NCBI GenBank assembly: GCA_021787835.1 | Contig: JAJYLJ010000008.1 | Span: 1-36,441, forward strand | From: Deltaproteobacteria bacterium | GTDB lineage: Bacteria; Desulfobacterota; Dissulfuribacteria; Dissulfuribacterales; Sh68 | DNA length: 36,441 bases | Direction: 5' to 3' | Shown: positions 26,951-36,441 of the stretch, in pieces | Layout of the letters: every line of letters starts with the position of its first letter | How positions within the stretch are numbered: position 1 is the stretch's first letter | Notes under the pieces: model-generated | Told to the model about the DNA's origin: nothing | The model's database searches: none | Seen by the model: only the letters and a program-made list of their open reading frames with translations | Program-made: the position numbers and the translations under genes

Positions 26951-27783
26951 GTTCGTTTGGCCGTTTGGCAGAGTATGCAACCGCCGCCCTCCTGGTCTCG
27001 ATAGTTTCGGGTTTCGTGGTGGCCTATCAATATGAAGTCGCCGATCCATTCATATCGTGCGTTGCAATGGAGGCGGCCATACCTTTCGGGGCGTTTTTCC
27101 GCGCCCTTCATTTTTGGTCGAGCCAGGCCTTTTTCCTGCTCATGTGGATTCATATAGCACAATCCATTCCAAGGCTTGAGAAACTGAAATCAAGCCCCAG
27201 GGGCCGTATATATTGGGCCGTATTGATCCTTGGGATCGTGCCGTCAGGGGTATTCGCCCTTTTTTCAGGTTATGTCTTGAGGTGGGACGCCACAGGAAAG
27301 GCGGCCGGCACCATAGCTGAACACCTGCTTCTGGACATACCTCTCGCCGGTCGCAGTCTGGACAGGTTTTTTATAGCCATTGCCAATGAGGGCCTTGACA
27401 GGGTCTATGCGGTTCATATCCTCCTTGCCGCATTGCTTTGGGGCATAGGGACGTGGTATCACACAAGGCGTGTATTTTTAAAATGGAACGCATGGGGCCT
27501 GATCCTAGCGTCGTGCGGCCTTGTCTCCACTGTCTTTCATGCCCCGATTGACATCCCGCAGGATATGACAAGCCTCATCAAAGGCCCCTGGTTTTTTTTG
27601 GGGGTCCAGGAACTCTTGCGTTATCTGCCGCCTCTTTTTGCAGGGGTTATCTATCCGGCCATGCCGGTCATGGTCCTTGCAGGTCTTCCGTGGACCAAGG
27701 ACACCAAGCCCTGGCTGTGGTCCATCGCAGGCTGGGGGGCCTTGTACGCCGGGCTTGTCCTTATCATGTGCATGAGGGGTTAA
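26947..27783 (+). CDS. Cytochrome b/b6-type membrane protein
   Basis: Heme ligand pairs HFWSSQAFFLLMWIH (H-X13-H) and HILLAALLWGIGTWYH (H-X14-H, b6-type); overlaps Rieske stop. Confidence 0.88.
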   Translation: MSSFGRLAEYATAALLVSIVSGFVVAYQYEVADPFISCVAMEAAIPFGAFFRALHFWSSQAFFLLMWIHIAQSIPRLEKLKSSPRGRIYWAVLILGIVPSGVFALFSGYVLRWDATGKAAGTIAEHLLLDIPLAGRSLDRFFIAIANEGLDRVYAVHILLAALLWGIGTWYHTRRVFLKWNAWGLILASCGLVSTVFHAPIDIPQDMTSLIKGPWFFLGVQELLRYLPPLFAGVIYPAMPVMVLAGLPWTKDTKPWLWSIAGWGALYAGLVLIMCMRG

Positions 27784-27784
27784 A

Positions 27785-29265
<1,481 letters not shown>

Positions 29266-30759
29266 TCATTCACCTGCCGCCTCCGCGGAAAGTGCGCGGG
29301 CCGGCCCCGCCCCTTTTCTCAATCCAGTCAAGAGCCGCTCGTGCAGATTCTCAAAGGCCCCGTTTGACATGATAACCACGACGTCTCTGTCTTTGCAGAT
29401 TTTGCAAAGGGCGCGGGCAATGGACGCCGCGTCGGGGAGGCATTCAGCGTCCACCCCTAGGTCCTTCAAATCCTCTGTAAGCCTTTTTGACGAGAATCTG
29501 TCTCCTGGCGGGGCCTTTTCCAGGTCAGGCGTCTCGCGCACCAAAACCATGTCGGCATTGACAAGGGCCCCTGGATAGGCATTTTGGAATACGGCCCTCC
29601 TGCTAGTGTTCGTCCTTGGTTCGAATACTGCTATGAGCCGTCTGCCATGATATTTTTCCCTGAGAGCGGCAAGTGTCTCCTTTACGGCCGTAGGGTGATG
29701 GGCGAAGTCATCTATGACGGTAACGCCCGCCTCGATACCCCTTATCTCCTGGCGTCTTTTTACCCCCTGAAACGATTCGAGTCCGTCCAGGACCGTTTTG
29801 TTGGCGAACCCAAATTCGATCAGGAGCGCCGCAGCCCCAAGAGCGTTTATGGCGTTGTGCCTGCCCGGAAGCGGGACAAGGGCCTTGAGGGGTGTTTTGT
29901 CTTTAGATATGAAATTAAATTCTGTGCCCGAGCTTAGTGTCTTATGCGACATAAGCATATAATCCGCGTCCTCGGTCTCGCCATATGTTATGACCCGGCA
30001 TCGCGCATGGCCCAGGATATCTCTTATGGCCGGCCAGTCGGCGCAGGCGACGAGGAGGCCGTCTTCGGGGATGATCTCCACAAGGCGGGTGAATGCGGCC
30101 TTTACCGCATCAAGATCAGGGTATATGTCCGCATGGTCAAATTCGATACTGGTAAGGATGGCGGCCTTGGGTCTATAGTGAACGAACTTCGGCCTCTTGT
30201 CGAAGAAGGCCGTGTCGTATTCATCTCCTTCAAGGACAAACCATGGCCTGGAGCCAAGCCGGAAGCCGCTTCCAAAGGCGCTGACCACCCCTCCGATCAT
30301 AAAGCCAGGGTCTTCGCCGACACTCATAAGGACTGAGACCAGAAGCGAAGATGTTGTGGTCTTCCCGTGGGTCCCAGAGACCACAAGCGGTGTCCTGTCA
30401 TGCAGGAAGAAGTGTGAAAGGGCCTGCGGAAAAGACATGTACGGGATACCCTTCCGGAGCACATATTCGGCCTCCGGGTTGTCCCGCCTTATGACATTTC
30501 CGATTATCACAAGATCGGGCCTTGAGGAGAGGTTTTTTTCTCCGTAGCCCAAATAAACCGGTATCCCGAGTCCCTTTAAGAGGTCTCCCATAGGCGGATA
30601 CGCCTGACTGTCCGACCCCTGAACATTATACCCCTTTTCCTTGAGAAGACCGGCTAGGGCGGCCATCCCTGTGCCGCATATACCCATCAGATAGATATCG
30701 CGGCAGGCAGCGGCGTCTGGCGTGCGCGTATCTGCTATGTCTTCAAACTCCATTGACAT
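29266..30759 (-). CDS. mpl: UDP-N-acetylmuramate:L-Ala-gamma-D-Glu-meso-DAP ligase (Mpl), Mur ligase family
   Basis: GICGTGMAALAGLLK, SGTHGKTTTSSL, FVLEGDEYDTAFFDKRPKFVHYRP (Mpl-type signature), DDFAHHPTAVKETL. Confidence 0.88.
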   Translation of the reverse strand: MSMEFEDIADTRTPDAAACRDIYLMGICGTGMAALAGLLKEKGYNVQGSDSQAYPPMGDLLKGLGIPVYLGYGEKNLSSRPDLVIIGNVIRRDNPEAEYVLRKGIPYMSFPQALSHFFLHDRTPLVVSGTHGKTTTSSLLVSVLMSVGEDPGFMIGGVVSAFGSGFRLGSRPWFVLEGDEYDTAFFDKRPKFVHYRPKAAILTSIEFDHADIYPDLDAVKAAFTRLVEIIPEDGLLVACADWPAIRDILGHARCRVITYGETEDADYMLMSHKTLSSGTEFNFISKDKTPLKALVPLPGRHNAINALGAAALLIEFGFANKTVLDGLESFQGVKRRQEIRGIEAGVTVIDDFAHHPTAVKETLAALREKYHGRRLIAVFEPRTNTSRRAVFQNAYPGALVNADMVLVRETPDLEKAPPGDRFSSKRLTEDLKDLGVDAECLPDAASIARALCKICKDRDVVVIMSNGAFENLHERLLTGLRKGAGPARALSAEAAGE

Positions 30760-30939
30760 TTGTATCCCTTGCCGATCTGTTTTTTTTGCATAGTATCTGC
30801 CTGCGCCTTCTGCGGCAATATAATAATGGATTTTAGCAACTTCTCATAAAGAGGGCCCCCACGTGCATTTTGGTTATGTGTTTGAAGCCTGGATCAACGC
30901 AAGAATTCCGGCTTACTTTCTTGTTGATTTTCTGGTATC

Positions 30940-30975
30940 TTTTAATCCGGTGACTGTTGCAATATTGGATTAAAA
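30940..30975. promoter_or_regulatory. 9-bp perfect inverted repeat upstream of the exported protein gene
   Basis: TTTTAATCC (30940-30948) / GGATTAAAA (30967-30975). Confidence 0.4.
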
Positions 30976-31021
30976 TACTAAATCGGGCCCGGAAGGACCC
31001 GGCTTCAACCGGGAGGCAGCA

Positions 31022-31495
31022 ATGAAGACAAATAATCATAGAATATTCTGGGCCGCCGTTTTGGGCGTCCTGCTCATGCCGTTCGGAATGAGGGATGCGT
31101 CCGCCGGCGTAAGCGTCAACATCAATCTCGGCCCGCCGCCGATTTTTGCCCCGGCGCCGCCTGAAGTGGTGATGATCCCTGGCTCCAGTATCTATTTTGT
31201 TCCCAACTTGAATATCGACGTATTCTTCTACAACGGTTACTGGTGGTCTCCGCGCGGAGGCTATTGGTACCGTTCAAGGGCTTACAACGGGCCGTGGAGA
31301 ACGATAAACAGGCGCTATGTCCCCGCCCCTTTATTCAGAATCCCTGGGCATTACAGGGGCGTATATGAGAGAGAGCCCCGCATCCCTTACGGGAGGTGGA
31401 AACACAGGGAAAGAATAGAACGCAGGCAATGGAGGGAAGAACACGGTGGATGGAATGAGCGCGGGCCCGGGCGCGGTCACGGACGTGACAACTGA
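31022..31495 (+). CDS. Small exported protein rich in Trp/Tyr/Arg/Pro, function unknown
   Basis: Signal peptide ending near RDASAG; NGYWWSPRGGYWYRSRAYNGPWRTINRRYVP; basic HRERIERRQWREEHGGWNERGPGRGHGRDN tail; SD ggaggc. Confidence 0.75.
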   Translation: MKTNNHRIFWAAVLGVLLMPFGMRDASAGVSVNINLGPPPIFAPAPPEVVMIPGSSIYFVPNLNIDVFFYNGYWWSPRGGYWYRSRAYNGPWRTINRRYVPAPLFRIPGHYRGVYEREPRIPYGRWKHRERIERRQWREEHGGWNERGPGRGHGRDN

Positions 31496-31519
31496 TAACT
31501 CTCTGATTTTTATAGACAG

Positions 31520-31977
31520 GTGCAAAAAGTCACAGCGCCGCCGTGGGAAGGGGCGGGTCAAGATATCCGCTGGATTCAGCGTTTCAGCAATTTTATCAAA
31601 GGCCTTTTTGCAATTGAAAGAGGCTGTGGCTTTGGCACGGCAACGTCCTTTCTCGAAACTCGAGGAGCAGGAGCTGATACAGGCCTTTGAATTCACCAAT
31701 GAATTGGCCTGGAATACCCTTAAAGACTTTCTCGGAAGCCGCGGCGTCGGCAATTTCTATGGCTCAAAAGACGCCGCCCGCGAGGCGCCTTTAAGTCAGG
31801 CCTGATCGGAAACGGCGAGGCGTGGATGGACATGATAAAAGCCGCGATCTTACCACGCATACCTATGATGAAGCCACGGCATCCCACATCGTTTCCGCCG
31901 TTCGTAATACCTGCTTCGCGGAATTCGATGCGCTCCGGATCAAGCTTGAAAAACTGAAGCAGGAAGAACAGGCATGA
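31520..31977 (+). pseudogene. HepT/HI0074-like nucleotidyltransferase substrate-binding (HEPN) protein, three frameshifts
   Basis: Joined frames read ...DIRWIQRFSNFIKA/FLQLKEAVALARQRPFSKLEEQELIQAFEFTNELAWNTLKDFL...KDAAREA/FKSGLIGNGEAWMDMIK/SRDLTTHTYDEATASHIVSAV...; breaks near 31601, 31785 and 31838. Confidence 0.85.
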
Positions 31978-32176
31978 AATACGGCCTGCAAGACGACATC
32001 ATCCGGAAAATCCGTGCCGTTTTTTCCGCTACCCACAGGTGGAACAAGCGGTTCTGCATGACTTACGCGCCAAAGGGAATTACAAAAACGGTTCGGATAT
32101 TGACCTGTCCATTTTTAGCCGTATCAGCGATCCCGACGTCATAGAGCATATCCAGCGCATGGGTCTGAAATTTTAG
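31974..32176 (+). pseudogene. MntA/HI0073-like minimal nucleotidyltransferase, frameshifted and internally deleted
   Basis: MKYGLQDDIIRKIRAVF / RYPQVEQAVLHDLRAKGNYKNGSDIDLSIFSRISDPDVIEHIQRMGLKF*; frameshift in T-run 32020-32025. Confidence 0.82.
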
Positions 32177-32314
32177 ATAAGGCGCCGGTCTATTCTGAAA
32201 CGGCATGGTAAGAAAATAAGCCTTCCCTTTGTCCAAAAGCCTCATATGGACCATGTTTACAGATTACGGTTAGCTACGCTATAGTTAGCGGCCGTTTTCA
32301 AGAAAAGGAGCAGC

Positions 32315-33547
32315 GTGTTGACAAAGGCGAAAGGGGATGGAGTCTGCCCGGAAACGGCATACGATCAATGGCGGACAGGTTCATTCAGGGTGCTTGGGAC
32401 CATCAGTTTTTCCCATTTTCTGAACGACACCATCCAGTCATTGATCTTTGCAATCTATCCCCTTTTAAAGGCCAATTTTGAACTCACCTTCGTCCAGATC
32501 GGGGTGATTTCTCTAATTTACCAGATCACCGCCTCTTTGCTCCAGCCGATGGTCGGGTTCTACACGGACCGGCATCCCAAGCCCTATTCCCTGGCGTTCG
32601 GCATGGGATGCACCCTCTGCGGCCTCCTGGTACTGGCCATGGCCTGGAATTATGAAACATTGCTCATCGCCGCCGCCATGGTCGGCATGGGGTCCTCTAT
32701 CTTTCATCCAGAATCTTCCCGTGTTGCGAGGATGGCCTCGGGGGGACAATACGGGCTCGCCCAGTCTGTTTTTCAGGTGGGCGGTAACGCAGGAACCGCC
32801 ATGGGCCCTTTGATGGCGGCCTGGATCATAATCCCCGGCGGGCAGCGCAGCATACTGTGGTTTTCACTCCTTGCCATGCTTGCGATCCTTATACTTGTAA
32901 AAGTTGGAGGGTGGTACAAGCGCCGCCGTGCATTTAAAGGCGGAAAGGCTGAAGGCCCTAGGGATGCAAAATCAGGGTTTTCAAGGCGCACCGTAGCCCT
33001 CTCCCTGCTGATCCTTCTGGTGCTTATCTTCTCCAAGTACTTTTACCTGGCCAGCCTCAACAACTACTTCACTTTTTACCTCATGCACCGCTTTCATCTG
33101 CCGATACAATCGGCGCAGTACCACCTCTTTGCATTTCTGTTCGCCGTTGCGCTCGGCACGATCATAGGGGGGCCGATCGGCGACCGGATCGGGCGGAAAA
33201 AGGTCATTTGGCTCTCCATCCTTGGGGCCGCGCCGTTCACCATCGCCCTGCCCTATGCAAACCTTACATGGACAGGAATATTGGCCTTTGCAGGCGGCTT
33301 CACCCTGGCGTCGGCATTTTCCGCCATTCTGGTGTTCGCCCAGGAACTCATGCCGGGCAAAGTCGGGGCCATCTCAGGCCTGTTCTTCGGGCTCGCCTTC
33401 GGAATGGCGGGAATAGGCGCTGCGGTGCTGGGGAAACTGGCGGACCTGTACGGCATCGAATTCGTCTATCATGTCTGTTCTTACCTTCCCTTACTAGGGG
33501 TGCTGACCGTATTCCTGCCGGACATCCGGCTTAGAAGATCATCGTGA
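32315..33547 (+). CDS. fsr: MFS transporter, fosmidomycin resistance (Fsr) family
   Basis: SHFLNDTIQSLIFAIYPLLKANFELTFVQIGVISLIYQITASLLQPMVGFYTDRHPKPYSLAFGMG; GTG start with AAGGAG SD. Confidence 0.88.
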   Translation: MLTKAKGDGVCPETAYDQWRTGSFRVLGTISFSHFLNDTIQSLIFAIYPLLKANFELTFVQIGVISLIYQITASLLQPMVGFYTDRHPKPYSLAFGMGCTLCGLLVLAMAWNYETLLIAAAMVGMGSSIFHPESSRVARMASGGQYGLAQSVFQVGGNAGTAMGPLMAAWIIIPGGQRSILWFSLLAMLAILILVKVGGWYKRRRAFKGGKAEGPRDAKSGFSRRTVALSLLILLVLIFSKYFYLASLNNYFTFYLMHRFHLPIQSAQYHLFAFLFAVALGTIIGGPIGDRIGRKKVIWLSILGAAPFTIALPYANLTWTGILAFAGGFTLASAFSAILVFAQELMPGKVGAISGLFFGLAFGMAGIGAAVLGKLADLYGIEFVYHVCSYLPLLGVLTVFLPDIRLRRSS

Positions 33548-34194
33548 ACCCATCCTCCTATTTACTTATCGATGCCGGGGTTCGGAGCTAACAAAAGGCT
33601 CGGACATCTCATTTAAGTCTTGAATCACTGACCTGCCAGCACGGAGTGATCCATGCGGCCATGTTCTCCACGAGTATGTTCATGTCGCATGATACGAGGC
33701 TGCCATTGTGCTCAAGTCCAAGGGAGCGGAAGCGCTGCGAGGTGTTCGAATTGAAGGCGTCCAAGTTAAGGCTGACGTTTGAGATGCCTCAATAGACGAG
33801 ACGGCGGACGGTTGTCGCGTCGCAATAGTGATTAAAACGTTAAAAATTTGTCTGTCAGACTGCCGTGTTTATAGCTGTCTGGCGAACGCAATTGTTTTTA
33901 ATATGCTTATCCAGTTAGCTCAGAATAGTGATAAAATACTCCAAAATCTAAGTAGAGGTATATCCCATATCAGAACTTAAGGATATCGGGACGCTTTACC
34001 GTTAGTTCGAAAAAGAGGGTGATACCGTGAAAGCGATAAATCGCTTTATGGTGCGTGGCTGCGGCCTTCTTATGGATACCTTTTTCTCTTTCACAATTCT
34101 TGGCTTATGTATTAATAACATGCATAGCCTATAAAGAATTTGAACTTTATTCTATCGTTCTTCCTGGTATTTTTTTCTTATTTTTGTAATACTT

Positions 34195-34485
34195 ATGTCA
34201 ATTATTGAAGTTGAAAGGATCTCAATATTGGATAGATACGATAAAATAATTGATAGGTATCTCGATGAACAGAGAAAAGATTATTTAAATATTTTAAACA
34301 ACTCTATGAATATTCGAAATATGATGCTCACATGGGAGGCCTCCGAATTTAAAAACAGAAAGCTTGGAGAAGTAATTAATGAGATAGCCAAACGATATGA
34401 AATACCTAAAGATTACTTATCAGACTTGGATCAAATGCTGAGAGGGTTTAATGAGAAATACTTGGAATTGAGAATAGATTGTTGA
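34195..34485 (+). CDS. Hypothetical alpha-helical protein; possibly the 3' part of a frameshift-split membrane protein
   Basis: Open frame; the same frame extends upstream through a hydrophobic segment (WYFFLIFVILMSIIEVERISIL). Confidence 0.4.
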   Translation: MSIIEVERISILDRYDKIIDRYLDEQRKDYLNILNNSMNIRNMMLTWEASEFKNRKLGEVINEIAKRYEIPKDYLSDLDQMLRGFNEKYLELRIDC

Positions 34486-34590
34486 AACATGACCCGCCAC
34501 GAGAGAGTTTTTTATTTCACAAGTAGGAATTGACTATTGACAATCCTGATGGCATATTTATCCAAAACCTAGAACTGGGTATAGTATAAT

Positions 34591-35682
34591 ATGAATCAAC
34601 AAACCATCACCGCCCGCATAGTATGTGCCTCGGTACTTTGTTTGTTCTTGATCAGCAGCGTGGCGTGCTCTCGCACGACGCTCGCCCCTATGTTTATGGC
34701 GCACGATGGGTCAAGTGTTATTGATTGTTCGGGTTCAGCAGGGCCTTCTGTTGATTATAAAATCTATATGCTCCGTCTGGTCGAGGCGCCGCCGGGCCAT
34801 GTAAGTGGGAGCATTGCCATATCTTCAATAAATCAGGAAGGTTTGCGGAATGATGCTGTGCACAGTATTTCCGGCAGTATTTATAAGGACAATATAAGTC
34901 TTCAGATAGGTAGGGAATCATTCTTTCAACAATCAGTAAATGTGGTTGGAAAGCTGGATAATGACAATTTGACGCTCAGCGTAGGCAATTCCACTATTGT
35001 TTTTCATAGAGCATCTCAACGCGAATATGAAACAGAATTGGAAAAAATAAATAAACTCGGACGGCATGTTGTTAAAATTAATCAGGCAAATAAACAAATA
35101 GCCGAAGCTGAATTGAATTATCAAAAACTGAATACCGATTTGGAGGATTACATTAAATGGGGTCAAACAAGAATTGATCATCTATCTAATGTTCGTCATT
35201 GGTATGCCGATCGCATTGCTCGTTATACAAAGTGCTTACAGACCATTCGTCCTTTAGCTGAGGCTCATATACCGTCTTGGCGTTGGCAATGGTGTGTTTT
35301 ATCGATAGAGAATGACCGATATAACCGCGATCAGTTTATCCGCGACGGGCGAGATATTTGTTTAGAAAATCAGCGAAGGGTAACCAGCCTGGATGCCAAA
35401 ATCGCGTCCGTACCGCAGCAGTTGTTGGAGGCGCTGAGTTTAATGGAGTCTGTTTGCCCGTTTCTGAATGATGTTGTCTCATGCGAGGCGAAGGTGAAGA
35501 ATTTAAAGTCGCTGCTTGGAAACATTGAAAAAGATAAGGCGGTCGCTGCTTACCGGGCAATAATTCCACAAGTCCAGAATGCGCTTGATACGGATATGCA
35601 GATCGAAAAAGAAGGAGAGAATAGGTTATTGATCATAGATAGCCAAGTGACGAGTTTGTATCAATCGGCCTCAAAGAACTAA
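34591..35682 (+). CDS. Putative lipoprotein with coiled-coil middle, function unknown
   Basis: Signal peptide with lipobox-like SSVAC; beta-rich N-terminal part then a long helical region; 5-bp gap to the next ORF. Confidence 0.7.
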   Translation: MNQQTITARIVCASVLCLFLISSVACSRTTLAPMFMAHDGSSVIDCSGSAGPSVDYKIYMLRLVEAPPGHVSGSIAISSINQEGLRNDAVHSISGSIYKDNISLQIGRESFFQQSVNVVGKLDNDNLTLSVGNSTIVFHRASQREYETELEKINKLGRHVVKINQANKQIAEAELNYQKLNTDLEDYIKWGQTRIDHLSNVRHWYADRIARYTKCLQTIRPLAEAHIPSWRWQWCVLSIENDRYNRDQFIRDGRDICLENQRRVTSLDAKIASVPQQLLEALSLMESVCPFLNDVVSCEAKVKNLKSLLGNIEKDKAVAAYRAIIPQVQNALDTDMQIEKEGENRLLIIDSQVTSLYQSASKN

Positions 35683-35687
35683 CCGGT

Positions 35688-36278
35688 ATGTCTAACTTTG
35701 AGAATGCACCTCTGCTGTTGGACTTCTCGATTCCGCTGTTTCGTGACAGTAACTCGCTGCAATTCCCCAGGCCCGTTGTGGGTCAGCCAGCGGCAATTCA
35801 GCAGTTCACCGACATTGCGGACTGGCGGAAGTATGTGCTTGACCTGCGTTTGTCTGGCAGTGTGCCAGAGATTTCCCGTCGTAAATACGATCAGGTTTTA
35901 CGACTGTTGTTTATGGCATGGCTGGACGACAGTATAATCAAGTTGGCTGAACTTGGTGCACTAGCAGCACTGGAAGGTGCGATTAAGGCACGTTACCCGG
36001 ATAAGTTCAACGGGCTTGAGGCCGCTCTGAAGTATTTAGTGAAGAGCGGCGGTGTGACCGACGAAGCATTGCGGGTTTTCCGAGAAACCGGTATGCCCGT
36101 CGTGCAAAACATCCTGCGCACATCCAAGAATGGCAGCGGCTCGAGTCTCAGCGAAATCCGCAATCGGCTTGCGCATGGTGACCCGTTTGAGATCATGCCT
36201 TGGGCTGGCCTTTTTGAGGTTGTCCGTGATTTGATCGATTTCATGTACCCCCCACCAGCAGAGTCCACCGCATCATGA
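35688..36278 (+). CDS. HEPN-like domain protein
   Basis: C-terminal SLSEIRNRLAHGDPFEIMPWAGLFEVVRDLIDFMYP carries R-X4-H (RNRLAH, 36159-36176), typical of HEPN families. Confidence 0.65.
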   Translation: MSNFENAPLLLDFSIPLFRDSNSLQFPRPVVGQPAAIQQFTDIADWRKYVLDLRLSGSVPEISRRKYDQVLRLLFMAWLDDSIIKLAELGALAALEGAIKARYPDKFNGLEAALKYLVKSGGVTDEALRVFRETGMPVVQNILRTSKNGSGSSLSEIRNRLAHGDPFEIMPWAGLFEVVRDLIDFMYPPPAESTAS

Positions 36279-36441
36279 CCTATCTGCACCGAACCCCCGT
36301 TTCGATACTGCATTTTGTGCAAACCATGTCGTCTCTGATGGATTCGGAGCATAGAAAAGAGACTTCCCGGAAATATGGCCTGAGCCGCTCCCATTGGTGA
36401 TAAGGGCATTGACTTATAACAAGACGGTGGAGCAGGTCTTT

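Noticed and set aside
34030-34047. AAAGCGAT-AA-ATCGCTTT near-perfect palindrome
   Set aside because: Short, isolated, no T-tract and no nearby gene start that it would clearly control; not enough to call a regulatory site.

Overview
The window is mostly a gene-dense chromosomal segment that looks Deltaproteobacteria/Desulfobacterota-like (inferred from gene content only). From left to right it holds: the 3' end of uvrA; an nrfHA nitrite reductase pair; an orphan, very AT-rich, Asn-rich FliD-like gene; an M50 protease; trpS-scpA; lptD; plsY; an NtrYX-type two-component system with a DUF4390 gene; tRNA-Val(GAC); thrS-infC-rpmI-rplT-pheS-pheT-ihf-merR-pheA; a TPR protein; a flavin reductase-like protein; a hexapeptide acyltransferase; queH; DUF2905; a Rieske/cytochrome b pair; yajC-tgt; mpl; and an exported aromatic/Arg-rich protein. 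From about 31.5 kb the content becomes accessory: a degraded HEPN/MNT module, an Fsr-like MFS transporter, remnant and AT-rich DNA, a possible frameshift-split membrane protein, a coiled-coil lipoprotein and a HEPN-like protein. Observations most worth checking: (1) the FliD-like protein with almost no charged residues (no Arg, one Lys by hand count); (2) infC that can only start at a non-canonical ATA codon; (3) PheT that lacks the EMAP/B2 tRNA-binding domain; (4) the lipoprotein-HEPN pair; (5) the HEPN/MNT pseudogenes, where each lesion can be reconstructed; (6) a U_UUU_UUC slippery run joining two membrane-protein frames; (7) a possible leaderless thrS; (8) two adjacent perfect palindromes upstream of nrfHA. 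No CRISPR array or intact transposon was seen. All calls come from reading the sequence and the supplied ORF track; no database search was run.
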